Translations under genes and position numbers: made by a program | Shown here: positions 45,609 to 54,474 of the stretch, piece after piece | How positions within the stretch are numbered: the first letter of the stretch is position 1 | Layout of the letters: each line of letters opens with the position of its first letter | Assembly: GCF_030411995.1 (NCBI RefSeq) | Contig: NZ_JASNRC010000001.1 | Span: 352,447 to 416,446 of the forward strand | Length of the DNA: 64,000 bases | From: Massilia sp. YIM B02769 | GTDB lineage: Bacteria; Pseudomonadota; Gammaproteobacteria; Burkholderiales; Burkholderiaceae_D | Reading direction: 5' to 3' | Notes under the pieces: generated by a model | What the model saw: only the letters and a program-made list of their open reading frames with translations | The model's database searches: none | Told to the model about the DNA's origin: nothing

Positions 45609-45980
45609 ACCCGGCCAGGCCTGTTGTATCGAAAAGTAAAAAAGCGGCCGCCGGTGTAGCGGCCAGCCCGCCAGCCGCTAGAATGTCTTGCCAAGAATTC
45701 ATACGGCCGCCCCGCCCAGGGTGACGGCCACGATAATAAATACAAGACATGACGACCCTGACCCCGATTGCCGCCGCCTCCCTGCAGGGTGGCGCGGTCG
45801 ATCCCGCCCCGGCTGCCGGCCGCGGCGGCGCTTTCCCGCCAGACCCTTCCGCGCATCCCGCGCCCCCGCTGGCGTGCAAACGGGGCGAACACCCTATCTG
45901 AATCCCGGAATGCGGCTTACCGGCCGCTTTCCGTTTTTTTGTGGCCACGCGCCGCTTTGACTGCAACCGAGGACTTTCCC
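45609..45980. other. Intergenic region before the M13 peptidase genes
   Basis: This gap holds GC-rich inverted repeats (for example near 45644-45680) and a hairpin GCGGC...GCCGC before CCGTTTTTTT at 45913-45940, a weak terminator. A 51-codon frame starts at 45749 but lacks a ribosome-binding site and has unremarkable composition. No gene is called. Confidence 0.5.
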
Positions 45981-48035
45981 GTGAAACGTACCCTTCTGAG
46001 CACCCTGACCTTGTCCATGCTGGCCGCTTTCGCCCATGCCGGCGACGCCACCCAGCCTGCCGGCCCATCGGCCGCGCCGATCTCCGGGATCGATACCCAG
46101 TTCATCGACAACTCGGTGCGTCCGCAGGACGACTTCTTCACCCACCTGAACGGCAAGTGGCTCAAGTCCACCGAGATCCCGGCCGACAAGGCCAGCTGGG
46201 GCACCTTCATGCAGCTGCGCGACGACGCCCAGGCCCACCTGCGCGAGATCATCGAAGCGGCGCAAAAGAACACGGCGAAAAAGGCCGGCACCAACGAACA
46301 GAAGATCGGCGATTTGTACGCCAGCTTCATGGACGAAGCCAAGCTGGAAACCCTGGGCGTGAAGCCGCTGGCGAGCGAACTGCAGCGCATCCGCGGCCTG
46401 AAAGATAAAAAAGACGTGCCGCAGCTGGTGGCCCACCTGTCGCGGATCGGCGTCTCGACCCCGTACGGCATCCGCGTCGGCCAGGATGCGCGTGCCTCCA
46501 CCAAGTACGCCACCTACATCGGCCAGGGCGGCCTGGGCATGCCGGACCGCGACTACTACCTGAAGCTCGACGACAAGCGCATGGCGGACACCCGCGCCAA
46601 GTACGAAGCCCACGTCGCGCAGATCCTGACCCTGGCCGGCGAGAAGAACGCCGCGGCCCAGGCCAAGGCCATCGTCGCCTTCGAAACCGAACTGGCCCAG
46701 GTGCAGTGGACCAAGGTCGAGAACCGCGACCCGGTCAAGCGCTACAACAAGATGAGCGTGGCCGAGCTGGCCAAGCTGACCCCGGGCTACGACTGGAACG
46801 CCGCACTGAACGCGGCCGGCGTCGGCAGCAAGCTCGATTACGTCATCGTCGCCCAGCCGAGCTACCTGACCGGCTTCAACGGGGTCCTGGCGAAGACCGA
46901 CCTGGCGACCCTGAAGTCCTACTTCGAATGGCAGCTGCTACGCGAATACTCGCCTTACCTGTCGAAGGCCTTTGTCGACGCCAACTTCGCCTTCTACGGC
47001 ACCGTGCTGACCGGCGTCACCGAAAACCGTCCGCGCTGGAAGTCGGGCGTGTCGCTGGTCGAAGGCGCGCTGGGCGAAGCCGCCGGCAAGCTGTACGTGG
47101 AAAAATACTTCCCGGCCGAGCGCAAGGCGCGCATGGAAGAACTGGTGAAGAACGTCACCGCCGCCTACAAGGAAAGCATCGACAACCTCGACTGGATGAC
47201 CCCGGCCACCAAGGTCGAAGCCCAGGCCAAGCTGGCCAAGTTCGTGCCGAAGGTCGGCTACCCGAACAAGTGGCGCGACTACGCAAAACTGAGCATCCGC
47301 AACGATGACCTGATCGGCAACGTCAAGCGCGCTTCCGAATTCGGCTACAACCGTAACATCGGCAAGCTGGGCCAGCCGATCGACCGCGAAGAGTGGGGCA
47401 TGACGCCGCAGACCGTGAACGCCTACTACAGCAGCTCGATGAACGAGATCGTGTTCCCGGCCGCGATCCTGCAGCCGCCGTTCTTCGACATGCGCGCCGA
47501 CGACGCGGTCAACTACGGCGCCATCGGCGCCGTGATCGGCCACGAGATCGGCCACGGCTTCGACGACAAGGGCAGCCAGTCCGACGGCGAGGGCAACCTG
47601 CGCAACTGGTGGACCAAGGAAGACCTGGACGCCTTTAAAAAGCGCACCGACATGCTGGTCAAGCAGTACAACGGCTACAGCCCGATCCCCGGCTACAACG
47701 TCAACGGCGAACTGACCCTGGGCGAGAACATCGGCGACAACTCGGGCCTGGCGATCGCCTACAAAGCCTACAAGATCTCGCTGAAGGGCAAGCAGGCCCC
47801 TGTGATCGACGGCCTGACCGGCGACCAGCGCTTCTTCATGGGCTTCGGCCAGGTGTGGCGCTCGAAGATGCGCGAAGCCCAGCAGATCGTGCAGGTGAAG
47901 ACCGACCCGCACTCGCCGGGCCAGTTCCGCGCCAATGGTACCGTGATGAACCACCCGGCCTTCTACGAAGCGTTTGGCGTGAAAGAAGGCGACAAAATGT
48001 ACCTGGCCCCGAAAGATCGCGTCTCGATCTGGTAA
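45981..48035 (+). CDS. M13 family metallopeptidase (first of a tandem pair)
   Basis: The 684-residue protein starts at a GTG (ribosome-binding CCGAGGA) and has a signal peptide ending AHA near residue 20. It is a PepO/neprilysin-type zinc peptidase. The large N-terminal domain begins RPQDDFFTHLNGKWLKSTEIP, and the zinc site is VIGHEIGHGFDD with third ligand in GENIGDNSG. The usual DDQGAQYD after the HExxH is DDKGSQSD here, a divergence from its neighbour. It should act in the periplasm or outside the cell on peptides. The second M13 gene begins 117 bases later, after a perfect 9-base-arm hairpin (48099-48125) with no T run. Confidence 0.93.
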   Translation: MKRTLLSTLTLSMLAAFAHAGDATQPAGPSAAPISGIDTQFIDNSVRPQDDFFTHLNGKWLKSTEIPADKASWGTFMQLRDDAQAHLREIIEAAQKNTAKKAGTNEQKIGDLYASFMDEAKLETLGVKPLASELQRIRGLKDKKDVPQLVAHLSRIGVSTPYGIRVGQDARASTKYATYIGQGGLGMPDRDYYLKLDDKRMADTRAKYEAHVAQILTLAGEKNAAAQAKAIVAFETELAQVQWTKVENRDPVKRYNKMSVAELAKLTPGYDWNAALNAAGVGSKLDYVIVAQPSYLTGFNGVLAKTDLATLKSYFEWQLLREYSPYLSKAFVDANFAFYGTVLTGVTENRPRWKSGVSLVEGALGEAAGKLYVEKYFPAERKARMEELVKNVTAAYKESIDNLDWMTPATKVEAQAKLAKFVPKVGYPNKWRDYAKLSIRNDDLIGNVKRASEFGYNRNIGKLGQPIDREEWGMTPQTVNAYYSSSMNEIVFPAAILQPPFFDMRADDAVNYGAIGAVIGHEIGHGFDDKGSQSDGEGNLRNWWTKEDLDAFKKRTDMLVKQYNGYSPIPGYNVNGELTLGENIGDNSGLAIAYKAYKISLKGKQAPVIDGLTGDQRFFMGFGQVWRSKMREAQQIVQVKTDPHSPGQFRANGTVMNHPAFYEAFGVKEGDKMYLAPKDRVSIW

Positions 48036-48098
48036 AGTCATCGGTCTGGCCATGCAGAATGCCCGTACCTACGGGACGTATGCATATCTAGCGGAATC

Positions 48099-48125
48099 CG
48101 GCCGGCGTCCACGAGGCGCCGGCCG
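48099..48125 (+). other. Stable hairpin between the two M13 genes
   Basis: CGGCCGGCG and its complement flank a nine-base loop in the 117-base gap. No T run follows, so it may shield or process the transcript rather than end it. Confidence 0.5.
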
Positions 48126-48152
48126 ACACCATCTAAAACAGTGGAGAGACAC

Positions 48153-50234
48153 ATGAAAAAGCACATGCTGAGCGCCCTGACGCTGGCACTGATCGCTGGT
48201 TTTGCCCAGGCTGAATCCGCGTCCGGTACGGGCGCTGCCGCCGCCGCCGCAACCACCAAGACCGCGAAAGCCCCGGTCCTGTCGGCCGGCATCGCCACCG
48301 AATACATCGAATCGTCCGTGCGCCCGCAGGACGACTTCTTCGAATACCTGAACGGCAAGTGGCTGAAGAACGTCGAGATCCCGGCCGACAAGTCGAGCTG
48401 GGGTTCGTTCATGGAACTGCGCGAGAACACCCTGCCGCAGATTCGCGCCATCATCGAGAAGGCCGCCGCCGGCAACCCGGCCGCCGCCACCGACGCCCAG
48501 CGCATCGGCGATTTCTGGGCCAGCTACATGGACGAAGCGCGCCTGGAACAACTGGGCGTGACCCCGTTGAACGGCGAACTGGCGAAGATCGCCGCGATCA
48601 AGGACAAGTCCGAGCTGCCGGCCGTGCTGGCGCGCCTGGGCAAGATCGGCGTCAACGTGCCGTTCGACTTCGGCATCCACCAGGACAACAAGGATTCGAC
48701 CAAGTACGTGGCCGACATCTACCAGGGCGGCCTGGGCATGCCTGACCGCGACTACTACCTGAAGGCCGACGACGCCAAACTGGCAGATGTAAAAGCCAAG
48801 TACCTGGCCCACATCGAGAAGACCCTGGCGCTCGCCGGCGACAAGAACGCCGCCGCGAACGCGAAAGCCATCGTCGACTTCGAGACCGAACTGGCGAAGA
48901 TCCAGTGGACCAAGGTCGAGCTGCGCGACCCGATCAAGGCCTACAACAAGGTCAACCTGACCGACATGGGCAAGATCGCCCCGAACTACGACTGGGCCAC
49001 CTGGTTCAAGACCACGGGCATCGAAGGCAAGACCGACTACGTCATCGTCAGCCAGCCGACCTACCTGAAGGGCTTCGCCGAACTCTCGGGCAAGACCTCG
49101 CTCGACACCTGGAAGGCCTACCTGGCCATGCACCTGGTCGACAGCTACAGCAGCTACCTGTCGAAGGCCTTCGTCGACCAGCGCTTCGACTTCTACGGCA
49201 AGACCCTGTCGGGCGTGACCCAGATCGAACCGCGCTGGAAGCGTGGCGTCGGCGTGGTCGAGCGTGCCCAGGGCGAAGCCGTCGGCAAGCTGTACGTGGC
49301 CGAGCACTTCCCGGCCGAGCGCAAGGCGCGCATGGAGACCCTGGTCAAGAACCTGCTGGTCGCCTACAAGCAGAGCATCGACAAGCTCGACTGGATGAGC
49401 CCTGCGACCAAGAAGGAAGCGCAAGCCAAGCTGGCCAAGTTCACCCCGAAGATCGGCTACCCGAACAAGTGGAAGGACTACTCGGCGCTGGTCGTCAAGC
49501 GTGACGACCTGGTCGGCAACGTGATGCGTTCGCGCGTGGTCGAGGCCGACCGCGAGCTGAACAAACTGGGCAAGCCGATCGACCGCGAAGAGTGGGGCAT
49601 GACGCCGCAGACCATCAACGCGTACTACAACCCGGAGATGAACGAGATCGTGTTCCCGGCCGCGATCCTGCAGCCGCCGTTCTTCGACGCCAACGCGGAT
49701 GACGCGGTCAACTACGGCGGCATCGGCGCCGTCATCGGCCACGAGATCAGCCACGGCTTCGACGACCAGGGCGCCCAGTACGACGGCGACGGCAACCTGC
49801 GCGACTGGTGGAGCCCGTCGGACCACAAGAACTTCAAGGCCAAGACCAAGATGCTGGTCGAGCAGTACAACGCCTTCGAGCCGCTGCCTGGCTACCACGT
49901 CAACGGCGAGCTGACCCTGGGCGAGAACATCGCCGACAACTCGGGTCTCGCCATCGCCGCGAAAGCCTACAAGATCTCGCTGAACGGCAAGAAGGCCCCG
50001 GTAATCAACGGCATGACCGGCGAACAGCGCCTGTACATGGGCTGGGCCCAGGTGTGGCGTTCGAAGATGCGCGAACCGGCGCAGATCGCCCAGGTGAAGA
50101 CCGACCCGCACTCGCCGGGCCAGTACCGCGCCAACGGCACCCTGAAGAACCAGCCGGGCTTCTACGAAGCCTTCAAGGTGAAGCAGGGCGACAAGATGTA
50201 CCTGGCACCGAAGGAACGCGTGATTATCTGGTGA
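48153..50234 (+). CDS. M13 family metallopeptidase (second of a tandem pair)
   Basis: The 693-residue paralogue of the preceding gene has a signal peptide (MKKHMLSALTLALIAGFAQA). An Ala/Thr-rich linker (residues about 26-40) and an M13 domain follow. VIGHEISHGFDDQGAQYDGDGNL and GENIADNSGL give the full canonical zinc and stabilising residues. RPQDDFFEYLNGKWLKNVEIP at the start of the domain is nearly the same as in the first copy, so the two arose by tandem duplication. The ATG at 48153 (GGAGAGAC upstream) is used. A strong terminator follows. Both are predicted to be secreted endopeptidases. Confidence 0.94.
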   Translation: MKKHMLSALTLALIAGFAQAESASGTGAAAAAATTKTAKAPVLSAGIATEYIESSVRPQDDFFEYLNGKWLKNVEIPADKSSWGSFMELRENTLPQIRAIIEKAAAGNPAAATDAQRIGDFWASYMDEARLEQLGVTPLNGELAKIAAIKDKSELPAVLARLGKIGVNVPFDFGIHQDNKDSTKYVADIYQGGLGMPDRDYYLKADDAKLADVKAKYLAHIEKTLALAGDKNAAANAKAIVDFETELAKIQWTKVELRDPIKAYNKVNLTDMGKIAPNYDWATWFKTTGIEGKTDYVIVSQPTYLKGFAELSGKTSLDTWKAYLAMHLVDSYSSYLSKAFVDQRFDFYGKTLSGVTQIEPRWKRGVGVVERAQGEAVGKLYVAEHFPAERKARMETLVKNLLVAYKQSIDKLDWMSPATKKEAQAKLAKFTPKIGYPNKWKDYSALVVKRDDLVGNVMRSRVVEADRELNKLGKPIDREEWGMTPQTINAYYNPEMNEIVFPAAILQPPFFDANADDAVNYGGIGAVIGHEISHGFDDQGAQYDGDGNLRDWWSPSDHKNFKAKTKMLVEQYNAFEPLPGYHVNGELTLGENIADNSGLAIAAKAYKISLNGKKAPVINGMTGEQRLYMGWAQVWRSKMREPAQIAQVKTDPHSPGQYRANGTLKNQPGFYEAFKVKQGDKMYLAPKERVIIW

Positions 50235-50258
50235 TGAGCATCTGGTAATGTGACGAGA

Positions 50259-50289
50259 AGCCGCCCCGCGCAAGCCGGGCGGCTTTTTT
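50259..50289 (+). terminator. Rho-independent terminator of the M13 genes
   Basis: AGCCGCCC and GGGCGGCT flank a GC-rich loop and are followed by TTTTTT, 25 bases after the stop codon. Confidence 0.9.
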
Positions 50290-50304
50290 CATTCCACCAC
50301 CAAA

Positions 50305-50338
50305 GAAAAAACCCCGGCCACCTTGCAGTGGCCGGGGT
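50305..50338 (-). terminator. Rho-independent terminator of the surface lipoprotein gene
   Basis: On the minus strand ACCCCGGCCAC...GTGGCCGGGGT with 11-base arms is followed by TTTTTTCTTT, 21 bases after the gene end. Confidence 0.9.
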
Positions 50339-50358
50339 TGGTCGCGCCGCCGCTGCGA

Positions 50359-52740
50359 TCAGCGTGGGACGATGGCGAACTGGGGACCGGTGCCGTAGTT
50401 CGGCTTGACGGTACGCGCCATGAACCTGGTCCAGGCGGCGCTGCCGTTGCCGAGGCGGGCATCGACGGCATATGCCAGGGCCGGCTGCATGTTCGACGGA
50501 TAGCCGATCACGGTCGACGAGTAACCCGTCATCTCGCCCACTTTCAGCTTCAGGAAGCTGGCCATCGCGGCGCTGCCGCATTCTGCCGCACGGAAGCCTT
50601 CGGACTGGCTGGCCGCCGCGGCCTGCGCCATCTGCGTATAGAAGGGGCTGGTGGCCGAGTCGCGGATGTTCATCGAATACAGGGCGCCGTCGATCCAGCA
50701 GATGCCCGGGTCGGTCATGCGCATCACCGGCGACTTCGCCTTCCAGGCCAGCAGGCCCTGAGCCTGGGTAAAGCCGAGCTCCACGGCATGGCCGATGGCC
50801 GAGGTGAAGAAGTCGTCCTGCCATGGCGCCACGCCGCGCTTGCTGTCGTAGATGACGGCGCTGCTCATGTCGAGCACGTTGAACTTGTTGGCCGAAGCAT
50901 TGTTCGTGTACTTGGTGTTGTACCACTCCAGGTTGCTCGCCATGATGCGGTTGAAGTGATCCTTCAGGCGGTCGCTGTCCGGCGTGATATAGGCCGCTTC
51001 CGCCAGCGTACGCATGCTCCATGCCTGGCCACGCACCTGGTCGTCGGCCACCAGGCCCTGGATATTCTTGCGCCAGCCCGGGTTCGACTGGAACACGTTG
51101 TACATGGCCCAGAACTGCAGCTCTTCCAGGTAGTAGTAGTCGCCGGTCACCAGGTAAGGCAGGTAGGCGAATGCCGGCTGGTGCGAGGTGTCGTGCTTGT
51201 TCGGCGTGGTGCAGCTCGCGCTCGGGCAGGCAGGGAAGGCCTCGTACTGCTTGGTGGTCGGGTTCTTCGTATCGTTCTTGGTACCGAGCATGGTCATGTA
51301 CGGGTAGTCCATCAGGCTGACCGGACGGTCCGTGTTCTTGTCGCGGTAGTGCGACGACCAGCTGCCGGCCAGGTCGGCCGTACCGAGGGTGACGGTCTTG
51401 GCGCGCGGGTCCATGCTCAGCAGGTAGGTCGCGGCCCAGCCAGGCAGCAGGCCGATGTCGTTGCGGCCGCCGGTGCTCGGCATGTAGGGATTGGCCAGGC
51501 CCACGCCCATCGGTTCGATGGCGGCGCCGGTCCATTTCGCCATCAGGCCGGTCAGGGTCGATTCCGGCGTCACGACGCTCTGGTCGTAGTTCGGCAGCGC
51601 GCGGCTGGCGATCAGGTAGCCGGTGTTGTGGCGCACGTGCACGGCCGGCGCGGCGCCAAACCAGAACAGCTTGCGCCAGCGGCTGTGGTGCAGGTGGGTC
51701 AGGGCAGGCTTGGTATACACCTGCTGGCCGCCCACCACGACTTTGGCGTCGTAGGTGATGTTGCCCGGATTCGCCTCGTAGGCCCAGTTGTTTTCCAGGG
51801 TGACGTCGACGCGTGCCTTCTTGATGCTGTCGTACCAGCGGATCGCGAAGCGTGCGGTCAGGTGCGGGTGTTCCACGCCGGCCGCGCTGGTCAGCGGCGC
51901 CGACACTTGCCATTCGTTGGCGACGGCGCCCGACAGCCAGGTGTTGTATTTCCAGCCGCTCTTGATCAAATCGTCGGCCGACACCTTATACTCGACGCCG
52001 TCGATCGTCGCATGCACCGACGCGCTGAAGCCATTCGACAGCAGCACCTTCGGCGCCTGCGTGCTCGCGGTATTCGGCGCATTCGTCTTCATCAGCTGCA
52101 TGGTGCGCGCTTCGTTGCCGGCCAGGCCAGGCAGGATCGCCGAGATCACGGCATGGCGCACCGAACCATCGGCGTGGCTGGCCTTGACGTCGAGCTGCAG
52201 GGGCACCAGGGTGCCGTTGTCGAGGCGGCCGACCAGCATTTCGTTTTTCTGCAGGTCGCCGGCGGCGAACACCTGGCCGAAGCTGACCGGGACATTCGTC
52301 TGCGCAGCGCTGCCGGTGTTTTGCAGGCGCACGTCGGTAACGGTGTTATAGATCGCGTAATTGGCCGGCGGCGTCGTGTTTACAGGGGCAACCACGGCCG
52401 GCGCCGGCACAGTGGTCGAGCCGGAGATCGGGGCGGTGACGAGACCGCTGTCCGGCACGGCCGTATCCGGCACGTCCGCAACCGCTTCCACGCCGTTGCC
52501 GGCGTTGCTGCCGGTGCTTTCGTCGCTCAGGTCGATACGGTCCGGATCGGTTTCGGTGCCGGTGTTCGCCACCGGAGGCGTGGCGACCGGTGCAGGCGTG
52601 GCTGCCGGCGCGCTTGCCGAGGTACCGGCCAGGCTGGTGTTCGCACCCGAGCCGCCGCCGCCGCCGCAGGCTACCAGGGTGCTACCGAATGCCGCGATTG
52701 CAGCGATTCGCATTGCAAGAGTATGGAGTGGGAGAGTCAT
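50359..52740 (-). CDS. Large surface lipoprotein, possible carbohydrate-active enzyme
   Basis: The 793-residue protein has a lipoprotein signal with Cys25 (GSTLVACGGGGG) and a disordered Ala/Pro/Thr region to about residue 130. A beta-rich domain follows (about 130-360, with LVPLQLDVKASHADGSVRHAVISA). The helical C-terminal half repeats aromatic motifs (FAYLPYLVTGDYYYLEELQFWAMY, GQAWSMRTLAEAAY). A beta domain with a DGSVRHA-like element plus an alpha/alpha-barrel resembles polysaccharide-lyase or RIFT-barrel proteins, but I cannot name the family. It is probably outside the cell on the outer membrane. Nearby exopolysaccharide genes make a glycan substrate plausible. It stands alone between terminators. 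Confidence 0.8.
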   Translation of the reverse strand: MTLPLHTLAMRIAAIAAFGSTLVACGGGGGSGANTSLAGTSASAPAATPAPVATPPVANTGTETDPDRIDLSDESTGSNAGNGVEAVADVPDTAVPDSGLVTAPISGSTTVPAPAVVAPVNTTPPANYAIYNTVTDVRLQNTGSAAQTNVPVSFGQVFAAGDLQKNEMLVGRLDNGTLVPLQLDVKASHADGSVRHAVISAILPGLAGNEARTMQLMKTNAPNTASTQAPKVLLSNGFSASVHATIDGVEYKVSADDLIKSGWKYNTWLSGAVANEWQVSAPLTSAAGVEHPHLTARFAIRWYDSIKKARVDVTLENNWAYEANPGNITYDAKVVVGGQQVYTKPALTHLHHSRWRKLFWFGAAPAVHVRHNTGYLIASRALPNYDQSVVTPESTLTGLMAKWTGAAIEPMGVGLANPYMPSTGGRNDIGLLPGWAATYLLSMDPRAKTVTLGTADLAGSWSSHYRDKNTDRPVSLMDYPYMTMLGTKNDTKNPTTKQYEAFPACPSASCTTPNKHDTSHQPAFAYLPYLVTGDYYYLEELQFWAMYNVFQSNPGWRKNIQGLVADDQVRGQAWSMRTLAEAAYITPDSDRLKDHFNRIMASNLEWYNTKYTNNASANKFNVLDMSSAVIYDSKRGVAPWQDDFFTSAIGHAVELGFTQAQGLLAWKAKSPVMRMTDPGICWIDGALYSMNIRDSATSPFYTQMAQAAAASQSEGFRAAECGSAAMASFLKLKVGEMTGYSSTVIGYPSNMQPALAYAVDARLGNGSAAWTRFMARTVKPNYGTGPQFAIVPR

Positions 52741-52954
52741 GGCAGTCTTCAGGAAGTTACTGAGAGGAACAAATTATTGCCTCATGGAATTCCTGAAGGT
52801 TACGCCAAAGCAAAATTTAGGAACAGTAAAATCAGCAATCTGTTCCGAATTTCGCCCAAATACAACATAAACTTATCGCTTTTTTCACGAGCATTATTCG
52901 GTTTATAAGCGATTTTCGTGTGTATTTATATTGCCTTTTTCGATATTGACGCAA

Positions 52955-52981
52955 TAAAAAAACCGCCCATGCGGGCGGTTT
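52955..52981 (-). terminator. Rho-independent terminator downstream of the cytochrome gene
   Basis: On the minus strand AACCGCCC-GCAT-GGGCGGTT is followed by a T run. It lies 120 bases after the cytochrome stop codon. The rest of the 52741-53102 gap is AT-rich and contains no gene that I can see. Confidence 0.85.
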
Positions 52982-53102
52982 CAGTGGCAGAGTTTTAATC
53001 TCCCTCAATCGGTTTCGCTGGACTTTGCGCCAAATCGCGTGTAACCGAGTATCACATTGGCAATCGACTTCGCCATCCTTATAGCCATCCCGAACGTTTC
53101 GC

Positions 53103-54020
53103 TCAGCGCGCGGCGGCGACCATGAAATCGACCGCGGCCTTGACGTCGGCATCCGGCGCGCTGGCGCCCCCCTTCGGCGGCATCACGCCAGACTTGCCCT
53201 GGAAGCCCTCGATCGCATGCTTGTACAGCACGGCCGTGCCTTGCTGGATGCGCGGCGCCCAGGCTGCCTTGTCGGCCAGCTTTGGTGCACCGGCAATGCC
53301 GGCGCCGTGGCAGGCCATGCAGGCGGTGTTGTAGAGGGTCTTGCCGTTGTCGGCGCTGGCGACGGCCGGGGCTGCCGCAGGGGCGGGGGCAGGGGCAGCA
53401 GCAGGTGCGGCCGATGGCGTGCCGGCGATCGGCGCGGCGGTGGCGGCATTCTGCGCGGCTGGCGCGGCGGCCGCTTCCGCTGGTGCGCCGGCGGCAGGCG
53501 CCGCGGCCTGGACCGCCGGTGCGGCCGGTTCCTTGAACTTGGCGCCGCTCTGGTTGGCCATGTAGACCACGGCGCGTTCCACTTCCAGGTTGTCGAGGTC
53601 GGGGTTGCCGCCTTTCGCCGGCATCGCGCGGATGCCTTCGATGGCGTGTTTCACCAGCGTGTCGTAGCCCTGCGCCAGGCGCGCGGTCCAGTCGCCAGCC
53701 GCGCCGACCTTCGGCGCACCGGCCACGCCGGCGCTGTGGCAAGCCGCGCACACGGCGGTATAGACGGCGCCGCCGGCCTGCAGCACTTTCGGGGCATTCG
53801 CATCGACCAGGGTAAAGCCTTCTTCGGCCACCGGGCGCAGGCGCGCGGCAACGGCCTCTTCGCCCAGGCTCTGGGTGCCCGCGCCTTCGAGCTTGTCGGT
53901 CGTGACAAAGGAAACCAGCAGGATGATGCCGATAACGATTACCAGGAAGAAGCCAGCGACCACCGCGATGAGCTGCTTGGGCGTCCGGATAAACGATTGT
54001 TCATTGTGTGCGTCGCTCAT
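53103..54020 (-). CDS. Two-haem c-type cytochrome (c5-like)
   Basis: The 305-residue protein has an N-terminal membrane anchor (residues 17-40) and two cytochrome c domains with haem sites CAACH (91-95) and CMACH (234-238). Each is followed by a Met-containing AMPAKGG or VMPPKGG loop that supplies the axial ligand. The domains are joined by an Ala/Pro-rich linker (163-223). It would carry electrons at the periplasmic face of the inner membrane, as cytochrome c5-like donors to terminal oxidases do. The ATG at 54020 gives MSDAHNEQSFIRTPKQ. It is a single-gene unit next to tRNA-Arg on the other strand. Confidence 0.92.
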   Translation of the reverse strand: MSDAHNEQSFIRTPKQLIAVVAGFFLVIVIGIILLVSFVTTDKLEGAGTQSLGEEAVAARLRPVAEEGFTLVDANAPKVLQAGGAVYTAVCAACHSAGVAGAPKVGAAGDWTARLAQGYDTLVKHAIEGIRAMPAKGGNPDLDNLEVERAVVYMANQSGAKFKEPAAPAVQAAAPAAGAPAEAAAAPAAQNAATAAPIAGTPSAAPAAAPAPAPAAAPAVASADNGKTLYNTACMACHGAGIAGAPKLADKAAWAPRIQQGTAVLYKHAIEGFQGKSGVMPPKGGASAPDADVKAAVDFMVAAAR

Positions 54021-54252
54021 GATTTCCTTAATACGATTAAAAAAACCTGCCACTAGACTTACAGCCACTGACTGCCACCAAACCTGCTACCCGGCGCTTA
54101 CGCTTCTTGCATGACATTTTTGCAAAGGCCGCAGTCGGCGATTATAGTCCCAAAAGATGCCCCATGGCACATGCAGAAAGCGCCGCGCCACACTTTCCGT
54201 GGACGCCACGGGCGAAAGACTGTATCCTTCGCATCGCTCAGGAGTTTCCCGC

Positions 54253-54328
54253 GCGGCTGTAGCTCAGTGGATAGAGTATTGGCCTCCGAAGCCAAGGGTC
54301 GCTGGTTCGATCCCAGCCAGCCGCGCCA
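54253..54328 (+). tRNA. tRNA-Arg (anticodon CCG)
   Basis: The 76-base sequence folds as a tRNA with a 7-bp acceptor stem (GCGGCTG/CAGCCGC), D-arm TAGCTCAGTGGATAGAG, anticodon loop CTCCGAA in the stem GGC/GCC, and T-arm GCTGGTTCGATCCCAGC. The CCA end is encoded. The CCG anticodon reads CGG arginine codons, frequent in this GC-rich genome. No integrase or direct repeat marks it as an attachment site. Confidence 0.95.
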
Positions 54329-54474
54329 CCTGACGCATCTCCCTTTTTGCCTGTTCAGGCAACTTGATCACCCTTCGATTCCTGCCCGTGTAAAAACACG
54401 AATGGCCGTCCGCGTGCGCAAACAGCCATTTCCATCACTGGCAACTATATAAATAGATTGCCGAACCGGCAGCA

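Noticed and set aside
45749..45904. A 51-codon open frame before the first M13 gene
   Set aside because: No ribosome-binding site, Pro/Ala-rich composition typical of chance frames, and no recognisable motif.
54253..54328. tRNA-Arg as an integration site
   Set aside because: No integrase gene or duplicated tRNA 3' end is seen nearby.
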